A DNA stretch of 64,000 nucleotides from positions 62,001 to 126,000 of the forward strand of contig MEPP01000028.1 of the NCBI GenBank assembly GCA_001769855.1. Reading direction: 5' to 3'. Below the pieces are notes generated by a model that saw only the letters and a list, made by a program, of their open reading frames with translations, was not told where the DNA came from and made no database searches. This DNA is from Bdellovibrionales bacterium GWA2_49_15 (GTDB lineage Bacteria > Bdellovibrionota > Bacteriovoracia > Bacteriovoracales > Bacteriovoracaceae). Shown here piece by piece: positions 53,363-62,406 of this stretch. Position 1 is the first letter of the stretch. Each line of letters opens with the position of its first letter. Both the position numbers and the translations under genes were made by a program.

Positions 53363-56300
53363 ATGTCGTCGCTGGATTCCGATAATCCTCCCCATACCGT
53401 ACCAAGAGGCTCAACATTTGATCTCGCGTTGCTCACCCTCAGTGCACTCTCCTCCTTGGTCTTTTTATTTTTTCTGCTCTCACCTCAGCACGAAATTGCC
53501 ACCACCCTCCACTCCGCCGGAACTCTACAGCTCAGCTCCAATGTGGTGAAAATCCGGCAGGACCAAGACTGGGCCTGGTTTGAAGGTCAGGTGGGTGACA
53601 AGATACACTTTGGAGACCTCATTTTTACTCACGAAAATTCCCAGGCCTCGGTGGATTTGGATTGGGGGCAAAAGATAAAACTGAATTCAAATACCCTTAT
53701 TAAAATCGCCCGAAACGAAGCTCGCAATATCTCAGAAATTGAAATCCAAAAAGGACATATTCTGGCAACCATGCCGCAGACCGAAGCGGGCAAGCAGGAG
53801 CTAGGCCTGAAGTTTAAAGGGAAATCATACCTTCTCCACTCATCGGGAAAAGGCAAAGCGAAGGTGCAGTTTAAAGCTGAAAAAGGAAGTGGACAGCTCT
53901 TCGTGCTGGAAGGCAGTACCGAGCTAAAAACAGGCCAGGGGAATTTTACCATCAGCTCGGCCCAGAAAATAAATATCACCAACGAGGGACCTGCCACGGT
54001 GGAAAAAATGAAGGTTGTTCCCATGGCGCCAGTCGACGACAAGACGATCGCCCTGGACTTGAGCGACGGACACCATAGTTTTGTCAAACTGCAGTGGCAG
54101 TCAGAAGAGGCTTCTTTTGATCTTAAGATCGCGCGAGATCCGGAGCTGTCTCAACTTGTCTACTCGGGGCCGGTGCAGGGACTTGAATATCTTTTTATCC
54201 CGGATAGTGAAGGAAGCTTTTTTTGGAAAATTACACCGAAGAACGAAACATCCTCCGGTCCGGTCCTATCCTTTAACGTCTTCGCTGAGCAGGCGCCGGA
54301 AATTTCATTAGACCCTCCCGGCCCGGATTATGTCCTGGATGAAACTGTTCTCTACTCATTTCAAAACCTGGCGCAGAACTTGAAGATTCAATATCACCTG
54401 GCGGTTGACTCACAAGATCGGCACGAAAATTTGTCCTCCCCCGACGGCGTCTTCAATTACACCTTTTCACAACCAGGCACCTACATTTTCAAAGGATGGA
54501 AGGAATTCAAGGGACATCTGTCAAAGGAAAAATCCGCAACCGTCCTGGTCCAGGATTTCAAGCTGTCGGTGGCACCGGAGCTTACCACTCCCCAGGACGG
54601 ACAGGTTGACTTATACATTCAGGAAAAATCAGGCCCGAAGGTCCCCCATTCTGTGATTGTTTCTCTGGAGCGATACGAGCGCCGGCACGGGGTGGAAGTT
54701 TCCCTTTTCTCCTTGAAGGATAAGCAGGAACGAATGCTAAGAAGTGATGATGAGCTGACCATCATCAAACTTTCGGCCTTCGGCAAGTACCAGCTCAAGG
54801 CCAGAAGTTATCTCAAAACCCATCCCGACATTCTCTCTCCCTGGAGCAAGACAATCTCCTATGAGATGAAGGCGCTGGAAAGGCCGAATGCCTTGCCTGA
54901 AAACGGCACTCGTATTGAGCTGGAAAAACCATCAGAAAAAGTCACATTTTCCTGGGACGCTTCTCCTTCCGAAGAACTTCTGAGCGCTAAATATTTATTT
55001 GAAATTGATGACAATCCGGATTTTTCCAGTCCGAGTCGCCAGGTGGTGCTTGAGAATACCACCCGTTTCACAGATTCCATCGACCGTCCCGGAATCTACT
55101 ACTGGCGCACAAAAATTATCACCACCTCGGGTGAAGTTCTCTACTCCAGGCCAAAGAAAGTGGAAATTTCCCCCATCCCTCCTCCCCCGGCCATTGAGCT
55201 TCAGGATTTGAAGTTAAAAATAAAATTCAAGCAAACCCACGCTCCCACTTTTTTCCAAAAACTTATCCAACTTTTCCTCAGCAATGCTTTGGCGGAGACG
55301 GATGAGGGCCAGGGTTATGTCGAAATTTCCTGGCCGCAAAGTAAAAATGCCGAGTATTACCAGCTGCAGATTTTCAAGAATCCCAACGACAAAACCGCCA
55401 TTATTGAAAAAAAGCTGAAGGAGAATTCCTTCACCTGGGAGGCGCCCCACTCCGGAATTTTTTATTACCGCGTGGCCATTATTGATTTCTGGCAGCGCCA
55501 GGGACCGTTCGGGAGTTTTGCCAAGATTGAAATAGAATATGACAGCAAAGATCTGATGGCACCGGATGTTGACTATAAGCAAATTGTCACTGAGGAAACG
55601 GCTTACCTTTTTACCATCGGAAAGCAGGTTAGCGCGGTCTTTCCAAGTTTTTTTCAACTGGCCAAAAATAACCGAACCCACGCCTTTGACAGGCCTCTGC
55701 TGGAAAAAAAGATAAAAGCGGGGGACGAAATTTTGCTCCACAAAAACGACCTCGAACCGGGAAAATACTTTTATCGCACGGCCATCAAAAACCCCAAAAC
55801 CGGTAAGGTCATTCTCTTCTCTCCCATCACCTCCTTTCGCGTGGAGGAGCCGATTCGCCTTCCTCCAAAGGAAATTGAAATTGCCACGCCCCTGCCAACA
55901 CTCACCGCTCCTGTGCCAGAGAAGAAGCAGCCAGAGAGGAAGCAGAATGAAAGTTCGGCTTGCTATGGGCCCAGTGAGATCAGTCTTGAATCCACCACAG
56001 GGGCTAAGAAGGCCACCGTTGATGGGCTGGTGCTTAAGACCTTTTCCCTGCAGCATCGTCGCAGCGGTCTCACCTGGGCCGGGGCCTTGGATAGCTTCGA
56101 GGCCAACTTTTTTCTTGAGCAAGGCCAGGTCTTCAGTACCGAGTCTTACTTTCGATCATTTTTTAACTTGGCCATGACCACCGCAAAACTGGCGGAATCC
56201 CTGGAGCTGGGGCCCCTCGTCCATCTGGAAAAATTCACTTACTTTGACAATGTGGCGGGTATCCAGCAGAAGAGAGAAAAAAATCTCGCGGCCGCCGGGG

Positions 56301-56512
56301 TTGTCCTGAGTTATGACTATCATGATTTCAAATTCAAGCTCACTGGTGCCCTCGGCATGGCCTCCCTCATCACCGCGCAGGTAAAATATCATCTTCTGGA
56401 AAAGAAATATTTCCTGATGCTGGCATTTGAAAAGATGTCCTTCTCAAACTCCGGAAGCCGGGTGAGCTATCAGGCCCTGCGCCCCCAAATCGGCCTTTCA
56501 TTCTTCTACTGA
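53363..56512 (+). CDS. large FecR-domain protein with beta-barrel-like C-terminus
   Basis: A 1049-residue protein. A hydrophobic helix (about residues 23-43) with a short N-terminal tail suggests an inner-membrane anchor. A FecR domain follows (about 50-220: FGDLIFTHENSQASVDLDWG, IEIQKGHILATM), then several Ig/Fn3-like repeats with paired strands (SFDLKIARDPEL, YLFEIDDNPDFS, YYQLQIFKNPND). The last 150 residues show alternating hydrophobic strands ending in LSFFY, like outer-membrane barrel ends. No clear ribosome site precedes the ATG. It diverges from the SpoIIE-kinase operon. Confidence 0.82.
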   Translation: MSSLDSDNPPHTVPRGSTFDLALLTLSALSSLVFLFFLLSPQHEIATTLHSAGTLQLSSNVVKIRQDQDWAWFEGQVGDKIHFGDLIFTHENSQASVDLDWGQKIKLNSNTLIKIARNEARNISEIEIQKGHILATMPQTEAGKQELGLKFKGKSYLLHSSGKGKAKVQFKAEKGSGQLFVLEGSTELKTGQGNFTISSAQKINITNEGPATVEKMKVVPMAPVDDKTIALDLSDGHHSFVKLQWQSEEASFDLKIARDPELSQLVYSGPVQGLEYLFIPDSEGSFFWKITPKNETSSGPVLSFNVFAEQAPEISLDPPGPDYVLDETVLYSFQNLAQNLKIQYHLAVDSQDRHENLSSPDGVFNYTFSQPGTYIFKGWKEFKGHLSKEKSATVLVQDFKLSVAPELTTPQDGQVDLYIQEKSGPKVPHSVIVSLERYERRHGVEVSLFSLKDKQERMLRSDDELTIIKLSAFGKYQLKARSYLKTHPDILSPWSKTISYEMKALERPNALPENGTRIELEKPSEKVTFSWDASPSEELLSAKYLFEIDDNPDFSSPSRQVVLENTTRFTDSIDRPGIYYWRTKIITTSGEVLYSRPKKVEISPIPPPPAIELQDLKLKIKFKQTHAPTFFQKLIQLFLSNALAETDEGQGYVEISWPQSKNAEYYQLQIFKNPNDKTAIIEKKLKENSFTWEAPHSGIFYYRVAIIDFWQRQGPFGSFAKIEIEYDSKDLMAPDVDYKQIVTEETAYLFTIGKQVSAVFPSFFQLAKNNRTHAFDRPLLEKKIKAGDEILLHKNDLEPGKYFYRTAIKNPKTGKVILFSPITSFRVEEPIRLPPKEIEIATPLPTLTAPVPEKKQPERKQNESSACYGPSEISLESTTGAKKATVDGLVLKTFSLQHRRSGLTWAGALDSFEANFFLEQGQVFSTESYFRSFFNLAMTTAKLAESLELGPLVHLEKFTYFDNVAGIQQKREKNLAAAGVVLSYDYHDFKFKLTGALGMASLITAQVKYHLLEKKYFLMLAFEKMSFSNSGSRVSYQALRPQIGLSFFY

Positions 56513-56683
56513 AAGAGGCCCAAAAAGTGGGCACAAAAAGAGCAAATTGGAAATTTTTCTAAACAAGGCCATTGGCCAAAAACCAAGCTAATTGGCTGAA
56601 ATATCGAGGTGCCAGGAGACTTGTTGGAATTGCTAAGGGTGCCCTGCCAGATGAATTAAAATATGACTATAGAAGAGGTATCT

Positions 56684-58219
56684 ATGATTTCCAAAAAGTT
56701 CATGCTCTTGCCCCTCCTGATTGCGCTGAATAGCTTTGCCAAGGACGACGGACCGCTACTCTATTATGTCAAAGGCAATTTGCGCGGTGGCATGATTGAG
56801 ATTCAGGCCCTGATCAAATCTTCGGAAGATGAGATCACGGTTAGAAAAAATTTTAAAGGCTCGGTGGCCTTACCTGAGCACCTCGAAACCGAGAAATCCT
56901 TTCTCTTTAGAAAAATTACCAACGCCACCTTACGCTTTGATAACGCCCTCGAATGCGAGTATCAGTCCCATGGGCGCCATGATCACGGGCACAAGCTTCA
57001 TTTCGTCTCTTGCAGCGACAGGGCCACGGGTCCCGGTCGCGCCGTATCGGTGGCCGGACATATTGAATTAACCGCTATCGCCCGAGGGTTTTTTCCTGTG
57101 ACAGTTTCGGCCAAGGCCTTTCTCAAAATAATTTCCAGCAGCGAGCAGGAAACGGGACTGGTGTTTCCTTATATCTATCCTACCGAGGGACAGATTTTGC
57201 AATTTAACGGCACGTCGTGGGTCCCTCGCAACTACTTAGGCGATGGCCAGGCCATCGGCGACATCTTGGCCTGGGACGGTCAGGCGTGGACAGCAAAGGC
57301 CCTCGAATCTTTGCCTGGTGAAGTTGGGCCGGCCGGACCGCAGGGCATTCAAGGGCCGCAAGGTATTCAAGGTATTCAAGGCGACAAAGGTGATTCTGGC
57401 GTTGCAGGAGCTGACGGCGCGCCAGGAATTGCCGGCCCACCAGGATTGCAAGGTATCCAAGGCGACAAGGGTGACAAAGGTGACAAGGGCGATCCTGGCG
57501 TTGCAGGAACAGATGGCGCGCCAGGAGTTGCCGGCCCACCAGGATTGCAAGGTATCCAAGGTGACAAGGGCGACAAGGGCGATCCTGGAGTTGCAGGAAC
57601 GGATGCCTTTGTAAAACTAAATCTAGGTCCGGGATTGGTTGGAGGCGTCAATGGTGTACTCGTCAACAACGATACCGTGGCGGTCAATGTGGGTGTGAAT
57701 GCCGGACAAATTCCCCAGCTCGACGTCGCCGGAAAAATCCCTGCCTCCATGATCCCCTCCTCTTCATCCTTCAAAGTTGCTTTCGTGAAAGATCACAAGA
57801 ACCCCGGAGTCCATGGCGGTACCTGCACCTCTGGCTCTTGGATGGTCAGGGATCTCAATGTGCTTGAGGGGGATTCGGGATTTGTTTCTCTGGCGGGAAA
57901 TAGCTTCACACTGCAGCCGGGGAAATATGTCGTCTATATCGATGCCCCAGCATTCTTATCCACCATGCACCAGGCGAGATTATTCAATATAACCTCGTCC
58001 CAAGTCGCCATTTGGGGGTCTTCAGCATTATCATCCAACAGTGCTGGTGGATCATTGACCAACGCCTTTATTAAAGGACAGATCACGGTTACCGCCCCTA
58101 CAAGTTTTAGGGTTGAGCACAGATGTAATCTGTCGCGCCTTGATACAGGTTTTGGTTATGCCAACAATTTTGGAGGCCCTGAAGTTTACACTCAGGCCGT
58201 CATCACCAAAGTAGAATAG
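56684..58219 (+). CDS. exported collagen-like fibre protein
   Basis: A 511-residue protein with a signal peptide (about residues 1-19, ending SFA) and a beta-rich N-terminal domain. Fibre-like motifs ILQFNGTSWVPRN and ILAWDGQAWTAKA follow, as in tail-fibre-type adhesins. About 31 Gly-X-Y triplets (about residues 215-307) lead to a C-terminal globular head of about 200 residues (LQPGKYVVYIDAPA) likely to trimerise. Members bind surfaces. ATG 56684 follows GAGG; an upstream ATG (56663) lacks support. The gene is likely co-transcribed with the glycine-rich gene 54 bases downstream. Confidence 0.85.
   Translation: MISKKFMLLPLLIALNSFAKDDGPLLYYVKGNLRGGMIEIQALIKSSEDEITVRKNFKGSVALPEHLETEKSFLFRKITNATLRFDNALECEYQSHGRHDHGHKLHFVSCSDRATGPGRAVSVAGHIELTAIARGFFPVTVSAKAFLKIISSSEQETGLVFPYIYPTEGQILQFNGTSWVPRNYLGDGQAIGDILAWDGQAWTAKALESLPGEVGPAGPQGIQGPQGIQGIQGDKGDSGVAGADGAPGIAGPPGLQGIQGDKGDKGDKGDPGVAGTDGAPGVAGPPGLQGIQGDKGDKGDPGVAGTDAFVKLNLGPGLVGGVNGVLVNNDTVAVNVGVNAGQIPQLDVAGKIPASMIPSSSSFKVAFVKDHKNPGVHGGTCTSGSWMVRDLNVLEGDSGFVSLAGNSFTLQPGKYVVYIDAPAFLSTMHQARLFNITSSQVAIWGSSALSSNSAGGSLTNAFIKGQITVTAPTSFRVEHRCNLSRLDTGFGYANNFGGPEVYTQAVITKVE
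57413..57601 (+). repeat. tandem duplication in the collagen-like region
   Basis: Two nearly identical DNA units of 99 bases (57413-57511) and 90 bases (57512-57601) encode Gly-X-Y triplets; the first has one extra GDK triplet. A shorter related unit precedes them. The near identity at DNA level indicates recent expansion or conversion, and the length may vary among strains. Confidence 0.85.
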
Positions 58220-58258
58220 TTGGCGCCAAGATATTTCGATTGGAAAAAAATGAAATAG

Positions 58259-58273
58259 GCCTAAAATTTAGGC
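58259..58273. promoter_or_regulatory. perfect 7-bp palindrome just before the glycine-rich gene start
   Basis: GCCTAAA and TTTAGGC flank a single A and end directly before the ATG at 58274. There is no ribosome site in between. It could be an operator, or a hairpin that hides the start. Confidence 0.5.
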
Positions 58274-59518
58274 ATGGTTGTCTTTCTTCTCCTCTCTCTA
58301 GGCCTCTTTAATTATTTACCGGCCCAGGTCTTTGATGCCGGAAACGGAAGTCTAGGGGCCTGTACCGCCGTCACGTTTACCACCGGCGGCACCTATCAAT
58401 GTTCCACGGTCAGCATTAATGCCCCTGTCACCATCACGACGGGGGGAAATGTCATCATCAAAAGCACCGGGGAGGTGCTGATCAATGCTGCCTTCACCAT
58501 CAAAGGACAAAATGGCGGCAACGGCGGCAATCTCTTCGCCCCCGGCAATATCGCCACGGGCGGGGCAGGCGGTCCCGGCGGACTGAGCGGTGGATCGTGC
58601 GATGGCAACAGCACCTGTGTCAGTCCCGACAACGATGGGTCCGGGGGCGCCTTGGGCGGTGGCGCTTACACCGGTTTTGGCGGCGGACTCGGCGGCGGAG
58701 GAGGCGGCGGTGGCGGCCACGGAGAGAGCGGTTTAGCGGGAACAAAAGGTGTTACGGTCGATGGCGGGGTCGGAGGGACTCCAAGTGCCTCCTTTGGAAA
58801 TGAAAATAACTTTGAAAGCAGTTTTACCGGCGGGGCGGGTGGTGGCGCTGGTGGCATCGGACAGGATGGCGGACTCAATGATACTTTGGGCGCCGCAGGT
58901 GGCGGCGGCGGAGGGGCGCTAAGAATCGAGGCCCAAGGGGCGATTCATATCACCGCGAGCGGCTCCATCAATGCCAACGGAGGCAATGGCGGTGCCGGAA
59001 CTTTAACCGCACCCAATGGTCCCGGTGGCGGCGGAGGGGCCGGCGCGGGCGGCGCGATCTTCCTGCAAAGCGCTCTCTCGATTACCTTGGATGCGGCCGG
59101 GCTCCTCACGGTAGCAGGGGGAACCGGCGGGGCCGGGCAAGGCGGAGGTGATGGTGATGGGGGCAACGGTGGGCGCGGCCGAATTCGTCTGGACGATTCA
59201 GATGGAGTCATTGCCAATGCTCCGGCCTTCAGCGTGCAAAAAATACTATCCGGCAGCAACGGGGCCACACCTGACGCAATTTCAAGCGATATTTCCTGCG
59301 GCAGTCTGACGATGATTGACAACGATCGCAATCACAATCTGCTGCTGAGTTTTTTACTTGGTCTCTTTCTTCTGATCAGGGGAAGCGACTTCGTGCGATC
59401 AAAGCGGCACCCAGCGCCCCGACCAGATCGGGCTGCTTGGGAACCGCGATCTCGCAGTTTAAGGCACGGCCCAGCGCCCGCACCACTCCGGGATTGCGGG
59501 CCACGCCGCCGGACATAG
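58274..59518 (+). CDS. exported glycine-rich repeat protein
   Basis: A 414-residue protein with an N-terminal hydrophobic signal (about residues 1-18, ending PAQVF) and a long glycine-rich body (GGxGG, GGAGG repeats, about 75-340) interspersed with beta strands such as ALRIEAQGAIHITASGSI, like PGRS-type surface proteins. Near residue 355 a hydrophobic segment LLLSFLLGLFLLIRG may anchor it. The last 48 codons are antisense to the activase gene (143-base overlap) and read like its shadow, so the normal stop may have been lost. The start lacks a ribosome site. Confidence 0.6.
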   Translation: MVVFLLLSLGLFNYLPAQVFDAGNGSLGACTAVTFTTGGTYQCSTVSINAPVTITTGGNVIIKSTGEVLINAAFTIKGQNGGNGGNLFAPGNIATGGAGGPGGLSGGSCDGNSTCVSPDNDGSGGALGGGAYTGFGGGLGGGGGGGGGHGESGLAGTKGVTVDGGVGGTPSASFGNENNFESSFTGGAGGGAGGIGQDGGLNDTLGAAGGGGGGALRIEAQGAIHITASGSINANGGNGGAGTLTAPNGPGGGGGAGAGGAIFLQSALSITLDAAGLLTVAGGTGGAGQGGGDGDGGNGGRGRIRLDDSDGVIANAPAFSVQKILSGSNGATPDAISSDISCGSLTMIDNDRNHNLLLSFLLGLFLLIRGSDFVRSKRHPAPRPDRAAWEPRSRSLRHGPAPAPLRDCGPRRRT

Positions 59519-60164
59519 CGACGCGAAGGCCGGAAGTTTCCTTGCAAACGCGACGAACCAGCGCCGAGACTCGACCGGCGATCGCCTGATTGAGGGCAAA
59601 AATAATTTCTTTGGTTTCGGTACCGTCGGCCACCAGGGACACCACCTCGCTCTCGGCAAAAACGGTGCACATGCTACTCAAGGTGCGCAGGCCCTGGGCC
59701 CCCACATCAAGGCGGGACATTTCGTCGAGCTCCAGATTTAGGGCTCGGGCCATGGTTTCAAGAAAGCGTCCGGTGCCGGCAGCGCACTTGTCATTCATGA
59801 CAAAATCCACCACCTGTCCGTCAGAGTCCAGCAAAATGGCCTTGCTATCTTGGCCTCCAATATCAATCAGCACTCGGGCATCCTCAACGAAGGCCCGGAT
59901 GCCGCGCGCGTGGCAGGTGATTTCCGTGACGGCGACATCTTTTTGCTCGACACGGGTGCGTCCATAGCCCGTCGCCACGGTGGCGCGAATGGCCTCGCTG
60001 GCCACACCTGCTTTGGTGAGCACCTGATCGCGCACGTTTTGGGCCGATTCCTGATTGCGGGCACCTGTGGGCAAAACCTGGCCGCTTAAAATTTTTCCGT
60101 TCTCATCGATCAAAACGGCATCGCAGGTGCGGCTGCCGACATCAATGCCAAGATAATAATTCAT
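59376..60164 (-). CDS. activase (HgdC/BcrA/BadF type) of 2-hydroxyacyl-CoA dehydratase
   Basis: A 262-residue ASKHA-fold ATPase: GIDVGSRTCDAVLID, IDIGGQDSKAI, NDKCAAGTGRFLE and SSMCTVFAESEV. The two cysteines bind a 4Fe-4S cluster between the monomers. It drives an electron at low potential into the dehydratase, spending ATP, and is highly oxygen-sensitive. It begins by ATGA overlap with the upstream gene and ends inside the convergent glycine-rich gene (143-base overlap). Confidence 0.95.
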   Translation of the reverse strand: MNYYLGIDVGSRTCDAVLIDENGKILSGQVLPTGARNQESAQNVRDQVLTKAGVASEAIRATVATGYGRTRVEQKDVAVTEITCHARGIRAFVEDARVLIDIGGQDSKAILLDSDGQVVDFVMNDKCAAGTGRFLETMARALNLELDEMSRLDVGAQGLRTLSSMCTVFAESEVVSLVADGTETKEIIFALNQAIAGRVSALVRRVCKETSGLRVAMSGGVARNPGVVRALGRALNCEIAVPKQPDLVGALGAALIARSRFP

Positions 60165-61417
60165 GATGAGGCCCTCCCGGCGCGCGCCGAAGCCGTTTCC
60201 AAAAAAGCTTCGAGACGAGTCCGAAGCTGCCCTTCACCAAAACCGCGGGAATCGACGCAATCGACCTCAAGATTGATTATGGGAATCGACATCTCACGCA
60301 GACTTTGCTCAATCAGGCCGCGCGAACCGGCCCCCTGGCGACAACCCCAATTGCACGGGTTGATCACGCCGCCAATTTGATAGCGGTCGATGAGCTTTTT
60401 TAAATGGGTCAGACGGTTGGTGCCCGGCCCGTTGAACGGAATACTGATCGAGCGCTTCGCCATCCCGGGAAAAGGATCGTCAGGGTCAATCGGCTCCCAG
60501 GTCACGTCGTTGAGCTCATCGACGACAATACTGGCCTGATACTCGTTTTCCAGAAGATCGAGCAGACCGTTTTTAAATTGAATCCGATTTTGTAGCCATA
60601 AGAGACGGAGCTTACTGGGAGGACATTGCTGCTCGCGAACCCGCCTGGCATATTCAGTCTTAAAGTTACCAACCAGGTCCAAACCCGCCTGTGTGCCATT
60701 CATCAGATTGAGAACGAGAGCGAAATTGGCCAGCTCCTTGCTTTTCACCGGACTGGGATTTTGGGCCGCAAGAGAAAAAAGCTCCACCATCTGGGCCCGC
60801 ATCTCGTTGGATAAGCGAACGGCATTTCTCAGGCGTTCCTGATCAAGTTTTTTTCCCAGACGAGACTCCACAAAAGAAACCATCTCGCGCAGCTGATGGG
60901 CCAGGAAGGCCACATTTCTCTCATTCTCCACCTGAGGTATCTGCAACATATAAAGATCTTTTTTAAACTGACTTGAAAGCCGCTCCATGACCGCCTGTCC
61001 GCCGGTACAGGGAACGGAAGAGCCAATTAAGAAATCTGGCGTTGGAACCAATCCCTGGCGGGCGGCACCGTAAACCGCCCGATGGTAGCCGCAGGTATCC
61101 GGCGAATAACCGTCCTGCTCGGCATTCTCAAGAATGTCATTGATCTGACCTGAGGCCGAAAGGACCGCCCCCAGAAATTCCACAAAACAGGCGTTCACGC
61201 CGAGAGCGTTGAGGAGATCGAAGGGCACCGTGATCCCGCACCAGGCCAGCGGCTCCTTGCCGGCAAAAAGACGATTGCCAAAATGCGCCAGCTCCAGCGC
61301 AAATTTTTTTCTGAGATTGGGATTGGTGGGATCTTTGCGAATGGCACTTTCCAGGCCCGACTGGAGAGTCTTGAAATGCCGGGCCATCAAAGCGTTCTTT
61401 AAAAATCCCATAATCAT
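60161..61417 (-). CDS. 2-hydroxyacyl-CoA dehydratase-type subunit
   Basis: A 418-residue protein of the HgdA/HgdB/BcrB/BcrC family. AWCGITVPFDLLNALGV, PDTCGYHRAVYG and NPCNWGCRQGAGSRG supply cluster cysteines, and INLEVDCVDSRG is a further family motif. These proteins hold a 4Fe-4S cluster for radical dehydration of 2-hydroxyacyl-CoA or aromatic reduction. It is coupled to both neighbours by ATGA overlaps. The substrate cannot be told. Confidence 0.88.
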   Translation of the reverse strand: MIMGFLKNALMARHFKTLQSGLESAIRKDPTNPNLRKKFALELAHFGNRLFAGKEPLAWCGITVPFDLLNALGVNACFVEFLGAVLSASGQINDILENAEQDGYSPDTCGYHRAVYGAARQGLVPTPDFLIGSSVPCTGGQAVMERLSSQFKKDLYMLQIPQVENERNVAFLAHQLREMVSFVESRLGKKLDQERLRNAVRLSNEMRAQMVELFSLAAQNPSPVKSKELANFALVLNLMNGTQAGLDLVGNFKTEYARRVREQQCPPSKLRLLWLQNRIQFKNGLLDLLENEYQASIVVDELNDVTWEPIDPDDPFPGMAKRSISIPFNGPGTNRLTHLKKLIDRYQIGGVINPCNWGCRQGAGSRGLIEQSLREMSIPIINLEVDCVDSRGFGEGQLRTRLEAFLETASARAGRASS

Positions 61418-62406
61418 GACAACATCTCCGCAAAGGCCTCGATTCTTGTTCGCTGCTGCCCGATCGTACCCAGGGTGCAGTCTCCCTCTAAAAAAAGGAA
61501 GGGAAGCTTGGCGCGCTTTAAGTGTTCGCGAATAACCGGCACGCGGGCGAGATAAGGGTCACAAAATTTAACTGTGTGACCGATCACTCCGCGCGCACCA
61601 CTGGCACGGGCATCTCTGATAAGATTTTTCGCCAGAATCTCGGGATCGCCGGGAACGAGCGTTCTGGCACAGGGCCGTCTTGACAGCAGACCAAGGGCAA
61701 GTGAGGAGAGGGCGGAGTTATCCGCAGCCACTTCGATTTTCTGAAATGACCTGGAACCGGTGCACAGGTCATCACCCACAATTGTCACTCCGCAATCTTC
61801 AAAGAGCTGAAAGGCCCCGGGATCGCTTAAGACATTCCCGAAAAGAAAGACAGGAATTCCTGCAGTTTTTTGCATTTGCGCGGGAGCAGAATCAAGCTCG
61901 CCGATCAAGGCCTCAGGTGCAGTGGTCATGGCCCGATTGAAAAGTGCTTGGACGCGGCGACTGGTCAGCTTCTCCGCCAGCCTATTGTAAAGGGCCATGC
62001 TCGCTTGCAGTTTGGTCTCAGTCACTGCGGTCCCGCCCCACTCTACCAGTTTCGGCCCAAGCTCGCGCAGCTCAAGTTCAAAAAACTTTACCGAGTGGGC
62101 CTCGGCGGTGACAGGTAACTCCAGCAGAATCGACGGAATATCCGGACGCACCCGTTGCCAGGCATCGAAGAGTCGCCGCATGGAATCGCAGCTATTCATG
62201 AAGACCATACCTGCAAGAGGTGGCAGGTCTTGGGCCATCGCGCGATCCAGAATTCGTTTAATGTGCGGGCAGAGATTATCATGCAAGACACCACCCGCCC
62301 GACTTGGGACAGAGGAAGATTCGTGGGGCAAAATACGATAGGGTACGAACCCGGCAGCATGAATCAGCGGGGTGGGAGTATAGGCACAGGCATATCCAAT
62401 CATCAT
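61414..62406 (-). CDS. 2-hydroxyacyl-CoA dehydratase-type subunit
   Basis: A 330-residue partner subunit of the same family: IGYACAYTPTPLIHAAGF, DNLCPHIKRILD and FMNSCDSMRRLFDAW carry the three cluster cysteines, and FLEGDCTLGT ends the protein. It is shorter than the usual 370-430, so it is the smaller of the two subunits. The start ATG overlaps the marR stop by ATGA. With the activase and its sister subunit it makes a complete dehydratase set. Confidence 0.88.
   Translation of the reverse strand: MMIGYACAYTPTPLIHAAGFVPYRILPHESSSVPSRAGGVLHDNLCPHIKRILDRAMAQDLPPLAGMVFMNSCDSMRRLFDAWQRVRPDIPSILLELPVTAEAHSVKFFELELRELGPKLVEWGGTAVTETKLQASMALYNRLAEKLTSRRVQALFNRAMTTAPEALIGELDSAPAQMQKTAGIPVFLFGNVLSDPGAFQLFEDCGVTIVGDDLCTGSRSFQKIEVAADNSALSSLALGLLSRRPCARTLVPGDPEILAKNLIRDARASGARGVIGHTVKFCDPYLARVPVIREHLKRAKLPFLFLEGDCTLGTIGQQRTRIEAFAEMLS

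Noticed and set aside
55214..56122. 302-codon open frame on the minus strand
   Set aside because: It lies entirely inside the FecR-barrel gene in antisense; no family pattern and no ribosome site.
56518..56532. terminator after the FecR-barrel gene
   Set aside because: Only a five-base stem (GCCCA/TGGGC) with no T run follows; too weak to call.
57413..57601. CRISPR-like repeat array
   Set aside because: The repeats are adjacent, without unique spacers, and encode collagen triplets.
57376..57774. open frame on the minus strand rich in Pro and Ser
   Set aside because: It is the antisense of the Gly-X-Y repeat region; the composition is a shadow of glycine codons.
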